64,000 nucleotides of DNA from Sphingomonas sanxanigenens DSM 19645 = NX02 (GTDB lineage Bacteria; Pseudomonadota; Alphaproteobacteria; Sphingomonadales; Sphingomonadaceae): the NCBI RefSeq assembly GCF_000512205.2, contig NZ_CP006644.1, forward strand, positions 2,908,520-2,972,519, given 5' to 3'. Each line of letters starts with the position of its first letter. Positions within the stretch are counted from its first letter, which is position 1. This document shows positions 1-10,700 of this stretch, in pieces. The notes beneath the pieces are model-generated. The model was given only the letters and a program-made list of their open reading frames with translations. It was not told the origin of the DNA and did no database searches. A program made the position numbers and the translations under genes.

Positions 1-747
1 GCGCTGCACGGCGAGAAGCGCGGCATCTTCGTGGTGTTCACCGATCTGGAGGGGTTCACCAAGCTCAGCCACGCGATCGAGCCGGAAATGGTCGCGCTGC
101 TGCTGAACCGCTATCTCGACATGCTGAGCGCGGTGGTGCTGCGCCATGGCGGCACGATCGACAAGTTCGTCGGAGACGCGGTGGTCGCGTTCTGGGGCGC
201 GCCGATCTCGCGCCCCGACGACGGCGAGCGGGCGGCCCGTGCGGCGCGCGCGATGTACGAGGCCGGCGAGGAATTCCGTCGCTCGGTGCCGCCGGGCCTG
301 CCGCCGATCGGGCGGACGCGCGTGGGTTTGCATTATGGCGAGGCGATCGTCGGCAATTTCGGCGGCGAAGGCCGCATCCAGTACACCGCGCTCGGCGACA
401 GCATGAACACCGCGGCCAGGCTGGAGGCGGCGAACAAGCAGTTGAAGACCACCGTGCTCGCCAGCCGTGACGCCGTCGACCGGTCGGGGCTCGACTGGTG
501 GCGGCCGATGGGTACCGTCACGCTGCGCGGCCGCGCGACGCCGATCGAGGTGTTCGAGCCGGTTCCCGACATGCCCCCGGACGCACGTGCACGCATGCGC
601 ATGCTGTTCTCGCTCGGCAGCCTGAGCGCAGACGAGCTGCGCGCGCTGCTCGCCGCCGAAGCACCGATCGAGGATGAGGATCCGGCGCTGCAATGCCTGA
701 TCGACAGGCTGAACAAGACCCAGGAGGGCAGCTATGTTCTCGACTGA
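1..747 (+). CDS. Class III adenylate/guanylate cyclase, C-terminal part (5' truncated by window)
   Basis: The reading frame is open from base 1, so the gene starts upstream of the window. The visible 249 residues hold a whole class III nucleotidyl cyclase catalytic domain. The first metal-binding aspartate is in VVFTDLEGFT, the second in KFVGDAVVAFWGAP, and the transition-state Asn/Arg are in ALGDSMNTAARLEAANK. The domain would make cAMP (or cGMP) from the NTP in the cytoplasm. Proteins with this C-terminus in related bacteria often carry an N-terminal CHASE2 sensor and membrane segments, but that part is not visible here. The last 14 bases overlap the next gene, which suggests translational coupling to the secreted-protein and two-partner-secretion genes downstream. 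The cyclase family call is firm; the sensor domain and the nucleotide product are inference. Confidence 0.9.
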   Translation, partial: ALHGEKRGIFVVFTDLEGFTKLSHAIEPEMVALLLNRYLDMLSAVVLRHGGTIDKFVGDAVVAFWGAPISRPDDGERAARAARAMYEAGEEFRRSVPPGLPPIGRTRVGLHYGEAIVGNFGGEGRIQYTALGDSMNTAARLEAANKQLKTTVLASRDAVDRSGLDWWRPMGTVTLRGRATPIEVFEPVPDMPPDARARMRMLFSLGSLSADELRALLAAEAPIEDEDPALQCLIDRLNKTQEGSYVLD

Positions 748-1573
748 CCGGTACGTCATGCTGCCGATCGCGGGTTCGCTGGTCGCGGCCATGCTGCTCG
801 GCGCGCCGCTGCCGGCGCTGGCGCGCACGGTGATCATCAAGTCGATCGGCCCGGTCGCGGCGCGCTATCCGCGCGGCATGGTGCTGCCCGATCGCGTCCG
901 CATCCAGCTCGGCCGGCTCGACGCGATCACGTTGCTCGATGACGAGGGCACCCGCGCGTTTCGCGGACCGATCGCGATCACGATGCCGCTGCCGCGCAAC
1001 CGCTATCGCGCGCGGCCGGTGCTCGCGGGCTTCCTGCGCGCACTGTCACCCTCGGAGGTACTCTCCGTGCTCGACCGCGCGCCCGCCCCCGCCCCCGCGT
1101 CCGGCCGCCGCAGCCGGCTCGGCGCGCGTCGCGCGGCACCGTCCAACATCCCTGCGCCGGCACCGGCCCCCGCGCTGGCCCCGACACCCGCAGGATCGTT
1201 GGCCAATCTGTGGCTGATCGATCCTCAGCAATCGGGCACCTTCTGCCTGCCGGCGGCGGACGCCGCGACCATCCTCGATCGCTGGCCCGGCCGCCCCTTG
1301 CACGTAGCGCCGGTCGATGGCGCCCCGTCGATCGAGACGATCGGCGCTGTCGGCGGGATAGGCTGGCCGGTGGCCGCTGTGCCGATCGTCAACGGGCACA
1401 GCTATGCGCTGGGCGATGGCGGCGCCCGCCGCGCGGTGGTGCGGCTGGTGGTGCTCGACGGACTGGGCATGGAACCCGCCCCGGCAGAGGTCGCGCTCAA
1501 GCTCGCATCGGCGGGATGCGATTTGCAGCTCGAACGGCTCGCGGCTGATGCGCCGATCAACGGACCGGAGTAG
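734..1573 (+). CDS. Secreted hypothetical protein, paralogue A of the TPS locus
   Basis: No known family is recognised. The N-terminus has a hydrophobic stretch followed by an ALA-type cleavage site (about residues 10-31), so export to the periplasm or beyond is likely. It shares several blocks with the protein at 1766-2542: a start of the mature chain with GP, YP.G and LPD; a D.(E/R)GTR..RG segment; an NLW(L/F)(I/V)D..Q(S/A)GT.C block in the middle; and a GC..QL..LA block near the end. The middle and last blocks each carry one cysteine, so the mature protein may have a conserved disulfide. A Pro/Ala-rich linker (about residues 115-155) separates the two halves. The start codon lies within the end of the cyclase gene. 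A role in sensing or in surface assembly of the TPS system is inferred only from position. Confidence 0.8.
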   Translation: MFSTDRYVMLPIAGSLVAAMLLGAPLPALARTVIIKSIGPVAARYPRGMVLPDRVRIQLGRLDAITLLDDEGTRAFRGPIAITMPLPRNRYRARPVLAGFLRALSPSEVLSVLDRAPAPAPASGRRSRLGARRAAPSNIPAPAPAPALAPTPAGSLANLWLIDPQQSGTFCLPAADAATILDRWPGRPLHVAPVDGAPSIETIGAVGGIGWPVAAVPIVNGHSYALGDGGARRAVVRLVVLDGLGMEPAPAEVALKLASAGCDLQLERLAADAPINGPE

Positions 1574-1765
1574 GATGCTGCGCAGAGTCGTGTGTTTGTG
1601 CCGCCGATCACTGCGCGAGTCGCGGGGCAGTCGTAGAGCGGGGGCAGCAGGTGTGGGCCGCGATTCGCCACTGCCCGCCATGTTCATGATCGGTCGTGCA
1701 CGATCGGCGATGGCGGTGCGGAATGCGGCAACGACTCCGGCGAGAATGATCGCCGGAGGACCAGA

Positions 1766-2542
1766 ATGCGGGAGGTGAAGGTGTTGGTTAACAAGCTCAA
1801 GGCCCTCGGTTACGCCGCCGGTGTCGCGGCGCTGGCCGGTACCGCCGGCGTGGCCGCGGCGAAGACGATCGTCGTGCGGGCGACCGGCCCGTCGTCGGCC
1901 GCCTATCCGGCAGGCAAGGTCCTGCCGGACGATGGCACGATCACGCTGAAGCCGGCCGACGTGCTGGTGGTGCTCGACAGCCGCGGCACGCGCACGCTGC
2001 GCGGCAGCGGCCCGCACCGGCTCGCCGGGACCACGCAGACCGCAGCGACGACGCAGACCGCGTTCCAGCGGCTGCTGACCGACAGCGGCGGCCGCCCGTC
2101 GCGCGGCGGGGTCTCGCGGGATCCGACGACCGGCGCGAAGATCGTGACCAGCCCCAATCTGTGGTTCGTCGACGTGCGCCAGGCCGGCACCGTCTGCGTG
2201 GCGGATGCGACCACGCTGAAGCTGTGGCGTCCGTCGCTAGATGGCGGTGCGAAGGCGACGATCACTGCCGCCGGCGGCCAGGCGAACACCGTCGACTTCG
2301 CCAAGGGGGCGATGGTGCGCGAATGGCCGGCGCAATTGCCGGTGACCGACGGCGCCACCTATCGCGTCCAGATGGACGGCGCCCAGCCGGTGACGATCCG
2401 TTTCGCGCTGGTGCCCGCGGGCTCGGCGGCGCATGCGCTGCCCGACACGGCGGAGGCGCTGGCGCAGCACGGCTGCACCGCGCAGCTCAACCTGCTGGCG
2501 CAGGCGGTCAGCGCCGACGGCTCGGTGCCGCCGGTCAGCTGA
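1766..2542 (+). CDS. Secreted hypothetical protein, paralogue B of the TPS locus
   Basis: This 258-residue protein has an Ala/Gly-rich signal peptide (about residues 1-33) and is a diverged paralogue of the preceding secreted protein. Shared features are the GP...YP.GKVLPD start, LDSRGTRTLRG, the NLWFVDVRQAGTVC block and the HGCTAQLNLLAQ block. Two start codons are possible: ATG at 1766, preceded by GGAGG with six bases of spacing, and an in-frame GTG at 1781, preceded by GGGAGGTGAAG. I kept 1766. It lies 192 bases after paralogue A and 336 bases before the TPS transporter gene, so it may or may not be in one transcript with either. Function is unknown; the paired cysteines suggest an oxidised periplasmic or surface protein. 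Confidence 0.8.
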   Translation: MREVKVLVNKLKALGYAAGVAALAGTAGVAAAKTIVVRATGPSSAAYPAGKVLPDDGTITLKPADVLVVLDSRGTRTLRGSGPHRLAGTTQTAATTQTAFQRLLTDSGGRPSRGGVSRDPTTGAKIVTSPNLWFVDVRQAGTVCVADATTLKLWRPSLDGGAKATITAAGGQANTVDFAKGAMVREWPAQLPVTDGATYRVQMDGAQPVTIRFALVPAGSAAHALPDTAEALAQHGCTAQLNLLAQAVSADGSVPPVS

Positions 2543-2878
2543 CGCGCCGACGCCATTCGCCTCGCTGCGGCAACGCCGTGGCGGGGCGCACACCGGTCAA
2601 GCCCTTGTAACTGTAGGGCATGGCTGGTAGCCAATTGTGGTGGTCTGATCGCGAGTCACGCGATGGGCCAAGCTCCGTGGGTCGTCGGAGTGCGGTGTTC
2701 CGGGCCATTGCCCCTCACCGCTGCAGCCGCCAACGAGTGGCCTGTGCGTAGCGGTCGGCCCCATGCCCGGCTCGCGGCGGCTTTGGCTGGACGGAGCAGG
2801 CATCGGTCGCTCCCGCCCCCTGTGCCGTCGCGTGGCCGTTTCCGGTTATGCGGTCCGGCCTCGCAAGGGGGATGGGGA
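2543..2878 (+). other. Gap between paralogue B and tpsB
   Basis: These 336 bases hold no convincing gene. The tpsB frame stays open back to 2663, but that extension has no signal peptide and ordinary shadow-frame composition. A small perfect hairpin (ATCGCG, five-base loop, CGCGAT) lies at 2648-2664. The region probably holds the promoter or leader of the tpsBA operon, but no clear -35/-10 pair is visible. Confidence 0.4.
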
Positions 2879-4699
2879 ATGCGCTTGATCCGGACGAGGC
2901 TGCATGTCGCCGCCTCATTGCTCACCGGAAGTTTCTGTATCGGCTTGGCTCCGTGGCAGGCGGCGGCGCAGACCACGCCGCCCGAATTTCCCGCACAGAA
3001 CCCGTCGACCGGTCAGACCCGTGAAGAACTCGAGCGCGGCCGCGAGGAACCGCTCGACCAGACGCGCGGGCCGCGGCTGACCGTCGAGGGCGAAGTCGAA
3101 CGCGCGCCCTGCCCGCTCGCCGATCCGCAATATGGCGCGGTCAGCGTCACCTTGTCCGAAGTCGCCTTCGACAATCTCACGGGCGTGCCCGCCGAGCGGC
3201 TGCGCCCGGCCTATGCCGAATTTCTCGGTAGGCCGGTGCCGATCGCCACGGTCTGCGAGATTCGCGACCGCGCCGCCACCATCCTGCGGCGCGACGGCTA
3301 TCTGGCCGCGGTACAGGTGCCGGCGCAACGCATCGAGAATGGCGTCGTCCGCTTCGACGTGCTGATGGCCAGGCTGGTCGGCATCCAGGTGCGCGGCGAC
3401 GCCGGCCGGTCCGAACGCACGATCGCCGGCTATCTCGAGAAGATCCGCGAGCAGCCGGTGTTCAACATCCGCGACGCGGAGCGCTATCTGTTGCTCGCAC
3501 GCGACCTGCCCGGCTTCGACGTGCGGCTGGTGCTCCGCCCGGCGGGCGGCGCGCGCGGCGAAGTGATCGGCGAGGTCGCGGTGGTGCGCCGGCCGGTCGA
3601 GGTCGACGTCAATGTCCAGAATTTCGGCTCGCGCGACGTCGGCCGCTTCGGTGCCAATGCGCGCGTGCAGTTCAACGGCCTCACCGGCCTGGGTGACCGC
3701 ACGACGATCGGCTACTTCGCCACCGCCGACTTCAAGGAACAGCACGTCCTGCAGGCGGGCCATGCGTTCAAGCTGGGGCGCGAAGGCCTGGGGATCAGCG
3801 GCGACCTGACCTATGCCTGGACCAAGCCCTCGATCGAGGGCGGGATCGACCTCGAGTCGAAGACGCTCGCAGCCTCGCTGGCGGTCAGCTACCCGCTGAT
3901 CCGGTCGCAGAGCCGCAACCTGTTCGCCTCGGGCGGCCTCGACTATGTCGATCAGGACGTGACCGTGGTCGGCCTGCCGCTGACCGAAGACCATCTGCGC
4001 GTCGCCTTCGCCCGCCTCGACTATGAGGCGATCGACGATGACAGCGTGACCAGCGGCGTCGGCTACAACGCGGTCGAGCCGCGCTGGCGCGTCGGCGTCT
4101 CCGCGGAACTGCGCCAGGGCCTCGACATCTTCGGCGCGAGCGATCCGTGCGGGCGCAACTTCGCCAACTGCACGGGTGCGGGCAATGTGCCGCTCAGCCG
4201 CATCGAGGGCGATCCCACCGCCTTCGTCGCACGGCTTTCCGGCACCGCCGAATATCGCCCCACCCCTTTCTGGGCGTTCGTGCTCTCGCCGCGTGCCCAA
4301 TATGCGCCGCATGCGCTTCTTTCCTATGAAGAATTCTCGGCGGGCAACTACACCGTCGGGCGCGGTTACGATCCGGGCAGCCTGATCGGGGACAGCGGCG
4401 TGGGCGTGCAGGCGGAGGTGCGCCTCGGCAGCATATTGCCGCGCGAGCGCGATGGCTTCGCGTTCCAGCCCTATGCCTTCTTCGATGCCGCCTGGGTGTG
4501 GAACGAGGATGCGGCGTTCGACGGGATCGATCCGCAGAAGCTCTATTCGGTGGGCGGCGGCGTCCGCGCCGCCTGGGGCGATCGCGCCCGGCTCGACGTC
4601 AATGTCGCGGCGCCGCTGAAGCGCGTCGGATTGCAGGAAGATCGCGGCGATGTCCGCGTGCTGGTGTCGCTTACCGCCCGGCTGGCACCGTGGCGGTAA
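2879..4699 (+). CDS. TpsB outer-membrane transporter (ShlB/FhaC/HecB family) of a two-partner secretion system
   Basis: This 606-residue protein would sit in the outer membrane as a 16-strand barrel and export the giant TpsA encoded just downstream. The start at 2879 was chosen because GGGGGATGGGGA precedes it and it gives a clean signal peptide (basic n-region, hydrophobic core, cleavage near AAAQ). A Glu/Arg-rich stretch follows, then POTRA domains from about residue 80 to 250 (one includes the GYLAAVQVP segment), then the barrel. The GRGYDPGSLIGDSG segment near residue 500 matches the conserved (V/I)RGY motif of the inward loop in this family. The chain ends in strand-like sequence with a Trp-Arg terminus rather than the usual Phe. 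It is followed 15 bases later by tpsA, the standard TPS operon order. Confidence 0.92.
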   Translation: MRLIRTRLHVAASLLTGSFCIGLAPWQAAAQTTPPEFPAQNPSTGQTREELERGREEPLDQTRGPRLTVEGEVERAPCPLADPQYGAVSVTLSEVAFDNLTGVPAERLRPAYAEFLGRPVPIATVCEIRDRAATILRRDGYLAAVQVPAQRIENGVVRFDVLMARLVGIQVRGDAGRSERTIAGYLEKIREQPVFNIRDAERYLLLARDLPGFDVRLVLRPAGGARGEVIGEVAVVRRPVEVDVNVQNFGSRDVGRFGANARVQFNGLTGLGDRTTIGYFATADFKEQHVLQAGHAFKLGREGLGISGDLTYAWTKPSIEGGIDLESKTLAASLAVSYPLIRSQSRNLFASGGLDYVDQDVTVVGLPLTEDHLRVAFARLDYEAIDDDSVTSGVGYNAVEPRWRVGVSAELRQGLDIFGASDPCGRNFANCTGAGNVPLSRIEGDPTAFVARLSGTAEYRPTPFWAFVLSPRAQYAPHALLSYEEFSAGNYTVGRGYDPGSLIGDSGVGVQAEVRLGSILPRERDGFAFQPYAFFDAAWVWNEDAAFDGIDPQKLYSVGGGVRAAWGDRARLDVNVAAPLKRVGLQEDRGDVRVLVSLTARLAPWR

Positions 4700-4714
4700 G
4701 GAAGGCGTAAGAAA

Positions 4715-7700
4715 ATGGAGAGCAAGGCCATGCTGCCGTCGATCCCCGCCTCGCAGGTCGCTGCCGCCGGCAGCCGATCGCGGCTGCTCACCGGCTGCGC
4801 GATCGCGGTCGCGCTCGCCGCCGTCGCGCAGGCGCCCCGCGCCCGCGCGCAGGCCTCTCCCGACAAATCGTTCCAGGGCACCGGATCGGTGGCGTTCGGC
4901 AACGCGTCGATCAACCAGACCGGCACGCAGGACACGATCACGCTCAACAGCAGCCAGGCGGCGATCGACTGGCGGCTGGACAATGAAGGCGGCACCGGGC
5001 CGATCAACTTCCTGCCGGAAGGCCGCACCGGCCTGTTCACCAGCGGCGAGGTCAGCAATTTCGTCGTCCTCAACCGCATCGTGCCGACCGACCAGACGCG
5101 CGGAATCCGTCTCGACGGCACGGTGCGCAGCCAGGTTCGGTCGGCCGCCGGTGCGCCGGTTACGGGCGGTTCGGTGTGGTTCTACAGCCCCGGCGGCATC
5201 ATCGCCGGTGCCTCCAGCCTGTTCGACGTCGGCAGCCTGCTGCTGACGACCAACGCCATCGACATCAGCGGCGGCCTGTTCGGCCCCGGCGGCGAGATCC
5301 GCTTCCGCGGCGCCGAGGGCAGCCAGTCCACCGTACAGATCGATGCCGGCGCGCGCATCCGCGCGCTGGCGACGAACAGCTATGTCGCACTGGTCGCGCC
5401 GCGCATCGTCCAGAACGGCAATGTCCAGGTCGATGGGTCCGCCGGCTACGTCGCCGCCGAGGCGGCAGATGTCACGATCAACAACGGCCTGTTCGACATC
5501 CGCTTCGTCACCGGCACCACGGCGGAGAATGCGATCACGCACGGCGGCACCACCACCGGCCCCGCCTCCACCGGCGTCGGCGACAATCACCGCATCTACA
5601 TGGCGGCGGTCGCCAAGAATGACGCGGTGTCGATGCTGCTCGGCGGCACGATCGGCTATGAGCCTGCGTCCAGCGTGGCGGTGGAAAATGGCGTCGTCGT
5701 GCTGTCCGCCGGCTATGCCACGGTCGGCGGCGATGGCGTCGATACCGCCAGCGCAACCGGCGGCGACGGCAATATCGAGATCGGCAACAGCGCCTTCCTG
5801 TCGCGTCTCACCGCCAATGCGTCGGGCTCGATCCTCGTCAATCCGGGCGGCCCCGCCGGCGCCGGCCGCGTGCGCTTCGATGCCGATGCCACGCTGACCG
5901 CGGTCAATTCGGTGGTCGCCGCCACCGAAAATGCCAATGAGTCGATCTCCGCCTTCGGCGATCTCACCCTGCGCGCCACGGGCACGGGCACCGGCGCCCA
6001 GCGCGCGGCGATCAGCGCACTGGGCAATGAGACCGGCTATGGCGGCATCTTCGTCAATGGCCGGCTGACCGTCGATGCGAGCGGCATCGGCGCCAGCGCC
6101 GGGCAGCTACCGGGGCCGGGTGGCGCCGGTGTCGGCGGCACCGCATCCGTCGATGTGGCGGGCACCAGACTCAGCGCCGACAGCCTCTATGTTCAGGCGA
6201 ACGGCATCGGTGGCAATGGCACCGACGTGGGCGGCAATGGCCGCGGCGGCTCCGCAAGCGTCTCGCTTGCCGATGGCGACATTGCCGTCAATCGCGAGGT
6301 CAACATCTCCGCAGCGGGTCGCGGTGGCACCGGCCTCACCGCCGGCGGCATCGGCGTGGGCGGATCGACCGCGCTCGCACTGAGCGGCGATTCGCTGTTC
6401 AACGCCAATCTTCGGGGCACTGTCGAAGGCAGCGCGCTGCTCCTCGACAGCAGCGGCATCGGCGGCGGCGACTTCCGCGTGCCGCCCGCGACGGGCGGCG
6501 CTGCATCCGGCGGCGACGCCACGATCTCCGTCGATGGCGGGCTGCTGCTCGTGCCGGGCTCGGTGCAGGTCGATGCCGGCGCGACCGGCGGCTTCGGCTC
6601 GGCGGTCTCCGGTGCGGCAACCGCGGGTGCGATCGACGTGACGCTGGACGGCGGCGATGCGACGCTCGACCAGCTCACGCTGTCCGCCAATGCCGAGGCG
6701 CCCGGCAATTTCGGCAGCGAAACCGGCACTGCCGGCGCCGCCACGGGCGGCGACGTCGCCCTGTCGGTCTCGAACGGCACGCTGACGTCGTCCTTCGGCG
6801 TCTCGATCGGCGCCACGGCGAATACCTATTCGTCAACCGGTCTCGGCACCGCCACCGGCGGCACCATCGACCTCTCGGTCGGCCCGGGCGGGGGGCTGTT
6901 CGCGGGCACCGCGCTGTCGCTCAGCGCCGATGCCTATGCGTCGAGCTTTTCCGGCATCGGCCGCAACGCGACCGGCGGCGACATCGCCATCACCCTCGGC
7001 GGCGGCCAACTCGGTGCCGCCGAGCTCATCGCATCGGCGGTCGCCTTCGCCGGATCCGGCGTCGATGCCGGCGGCGTCGGTACCGGCGGCTCGGTAACTA
7101 TCGAGGCGGGTGCGGCTTCTTCGCTCACGGTCGGTACCCGCACACAGATCGACGTCGGCGGCACCGGCGGCTCGGGGCTCAACCGCGATCCGGGCGGCCT
7201 GCCGACCGCGCGGCCCGGCGCCGGCAATGGCGGCACCGTCCGCATCGCCACCGAAGGCAGCACGATCGCGCTCGGCGAAACCGCGCGGATCGATGCCAGC
7301 GGCCATGCCGGCAATGCGCAGGCGGAAGGCGTCGCGGGCCCCGGCGCGTTCGGCGGTCTCGTCGATATCGACCTCGACGGCGGCGGCCTGTCGTTCGGAT
7401 CGCTCGACATCGTGGCCGATGGCGGCAGTCCCTATAGCGGCGAAGGCGGATTTTCCAACGGCAATGGCGGCGTCGGCAATGGCGGCACCGTGACGATCAA
7501 CACCGTCGGCGCCAGCCTCACCGGTACCAGCCTGAGCGTCTCCGCACAGGGCTATGGCGGCCCGGCGTTCGACGACTATGTCGGCGGCACCGGCACCGGC
7601 GGCACCATCTCGGTCACCACCAATGGCGCTGTCGATATCGGCACCATCGGTCTCACCGCGGACGGCATCGGCGGCGCCGGCGAAAATGGGGCGACCGGCG

Positions 7701-10700
7701 GCATCGGCCGCGGCGGCAGCGTGACGTTCGACATCCTCGCCGGCAGTTTCGACAGCAGCGTCGTCGGGCTCAGCGCGGCGGGCTATGGCGGCGCCGGCGG
7801 CGACGCGTTCGAGGCGGATGCCGGTGACGGCGGCGACGGCTTCGGCGGCACGACCCGCTTCACGATCGCAACCGGCGCGCTCGCCGATATCGGCGAACTT
7901 CGGGTGCTCGCCATCGGCATCGGCGGGGTCGGTGGCGATGTCGGCTATTTCGACAGCGGCTATGGCGACGATTATGGCTTCGCCGACCAGAATGGCGGCG
8001 GCGGCAACGGATCGGGCGGCATCGTCACGATCAACATCGCCGGCGGGACGGACGCGACCGACCTCATTTCGATCGGCAGCCTGACCGCAAGCACCGCCGC
8101 GAGGGGCGGCGCCGGCGGCACCTTCGTCGATTTCGGCAGCAGCTCCTCCGCTTCACCCGGCGGCTTCTCCCCCTTCGCGCTGGGCGGCCCCGGCTCGGGC
8201 GGCGATGCGACGGGCGGCAGCACCTCGGTGACGATCGCCTATGACGGCATCGACCTGGGCGCGACGCTCGTGGATGCCAGCGCCATCGCCGGCGCCGGCG
8301 CGACCGGCATCGAGGGTGGTGCCGGCGGCAGCGCTATCGGCGGCACCGCGCTGTTCGACGCCGTCCACGCCGAACTGGCGCTCGCCAACCTGCAGGTGCT
8401 GGCGACGGCGACCGCTGGTGCCGGCGCGGACTCGCTCGGCTTCGGCGGGGCGGGCGGCGATGGCGGCAATGCGACCGGCGGCACCGCGACGATCCGCGCG
8501 CAGACCGTCGACACGCGCCTGACATTGGGCATCGTCACGCTCTCGACGGACGCGGTGGCCGGCGCCGCCGGTGACGGATCGGTCGCGGCGATCGGCGGCA
8601 ATGGCGGCGTCGGCGGTATCGCGATCGGCGGCACCTCGGCGGTCAGCGTCGAGGATGCGGCGCTGTTGTTCGACAATTCGCCCTTCGGCGATCCCCTGCC
8701 CCGCTACACGATCACCGCGCGTGCGACGGGCGGCGCCGGCGGCATCGGTGCCGACGGCACCGATTTCGGCGATACCGGCGGCTTTGGCGGCATCGGCGGC
8801 GCCGCCACCGGCGGTACCGCGCGCATCGGCGTAGCAGGCGGTTCGGTCACCGGGCCCGGCCTCACGCTGAATGCCAACGCCATGGCGGGCCTCGGCGGCC
8901 TGGGCGGCACCGGCGCCACCTTCCCCGGCGAGCCGGGCGGGCAACCGCCGATCGTCGGCGTCACCAAGCTGCAGGCACTGAGCGGCACCGGCACCGGCGG
9001 CACCGCCGCGCTGAGCGTCGGCGACAATGCCAGCTTCGGCAGCATGACCTTCGGCGCAACCACCCTGACCGCGACCGGCACCGGTGCCGGCGGCGCGCAG
9101 CCGGGCGCCTCGATCGGCGGGCTGATCTCGATCCGCGACACGTCTTCCACCCCGGCGGGCTCGCTGCTGCTCGCCAGCCTCGACGCGCAGGCCGGCCCGT
9201 TCGGCGGTGGCGGCTTCCAGCTCTACAGCGCCGATGGCCCGGTGCGCGTGACCGGCGACGCGACGATCGACGTCGGCGGCCAGATCCGCATCGAAGGGGC
9301 AGGTGCCGGCGGCCTTTCGGTCGGCGGCACGCTCGACCTGTTCACCAACGCCGATATCGCCGTGCTGCAGACGGGGCCGCTCAGCAGCGGCGATCCGTTC
9401 GTCACCATCCGGGCTGGCACGATCATCGCCGAATCCTTCACCGGCTTCGTCGCAGGACCGGGGTCGCGCATCGTCTCGACGGGCAGCACCCGCATCGATG
9501 CGCATTCGGGCGGGCTGGTGTTCGACACGATCATCGCCGGCGGCGCGCTCACTGCGCTGGCGGGCACGATCGACGGCACCACCGCGGAGTCGGGCGGCAA
9601 CGCCTTCTTCTCCGCGCTGGGAGACGTCGCGCTGCGGTCGGTGACGACCACCGGCGAGACCGGCTATGGCAACATCACCGTCAACGCCGGTGGCAGCGCA
9701 AGCGCAGGCACGCTCGATGCGTTCGGGCGTCTCACCATCGAAGCGCTCGGCAATCTGGTCGGCCTGCCCGACCCCGGTGCGCCCGACCCGGTCGGCGCCG
9801 TGCTGATCGCAGGCACGGACATCGCCGTCACCACCGGCGTCGATGCGCAGATCCTGAGCGCGAACGCGGGCGACGAGATCGACCTCGATATCGGCGGCCG
9901 TCTGAGCTTCGGCACGCTCGACGCGGCCGGCAGCATCGAAACCGCGTCGGTCGACGGCACCGTGGGTGACAGCGTGACCGCCGGGACCAGCGCCTTCCTG
10001 CAGTCCGGGCTGGCCGGGCTGCGGCTGGGCAGCGTCACCACCGGCACCAGCGCGGCGCTCAACAGCACCGGCGCCGTCTCGCTCGGCGCCGGCAGCGCCG
10101 GCGGCGATTTCGGCGCACAGGGCGCGAGCGTAACCGCTGGCGTCATCACGACGACGGGTGCCAGCGACGCGCTGGGCAATATCGTGCTGATCGCCGCGGA
10201 AGGCGACGTGCAGGTCGATCAGGCCAATGCGTTCGGCAGCGTCGCGCTGCAGGCCACCGCCAATGTCGGCGCCGGCACGCTCGATGCGGGCGCGCATGTG
10301 CTGCTGTTGTTCGGCGGCGATGCGACGATCGACAGCGCGACTGCCACCGGCATCTTCCTGGCGCAGGGCAGCGGCGCGCTGAATTTCACCACCATCGATG
10401 CCGGGCTGCAGGCCAGCTTCGACCTCGGCGGCGCGCTCGAGGGCGGCACGATCCTGTCGGGCGGCGTGACCGAGATCGACGCCAGCGACGTTTTCCTGAC
10501 CGCACTATCTTCTGACGGGCTGGCAACGGTCAACAGCGGCGGCCTCCTCCAGATCGATTCGATCACCACCCCGCTCGGCGGCAGCTTCACCGCAAGCGGC
10601 GACCTCATCGTCGGTGCGCTCTCCTCGGGCGGGCTGCTCAGCCTCGACGGCCTCAACGTCACCGTGCTCAGCGACATCACCGATGCCGAAGAGCTTGCGA

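Noticed and set aside
4715-4860. LTGC in the TpsA signal region as a lipobox
   Set aside because: The hydrophobic core follows the Cys instead of preceding it, and a normal ARAQ cleavage site lies later.
2915-5590. Long minus-strand frame opposite tpsB and the tpsA start
   Set aside because: TpsB and TpsA motifs are on the plus strand; the frame has no domain and crosses two real genes.
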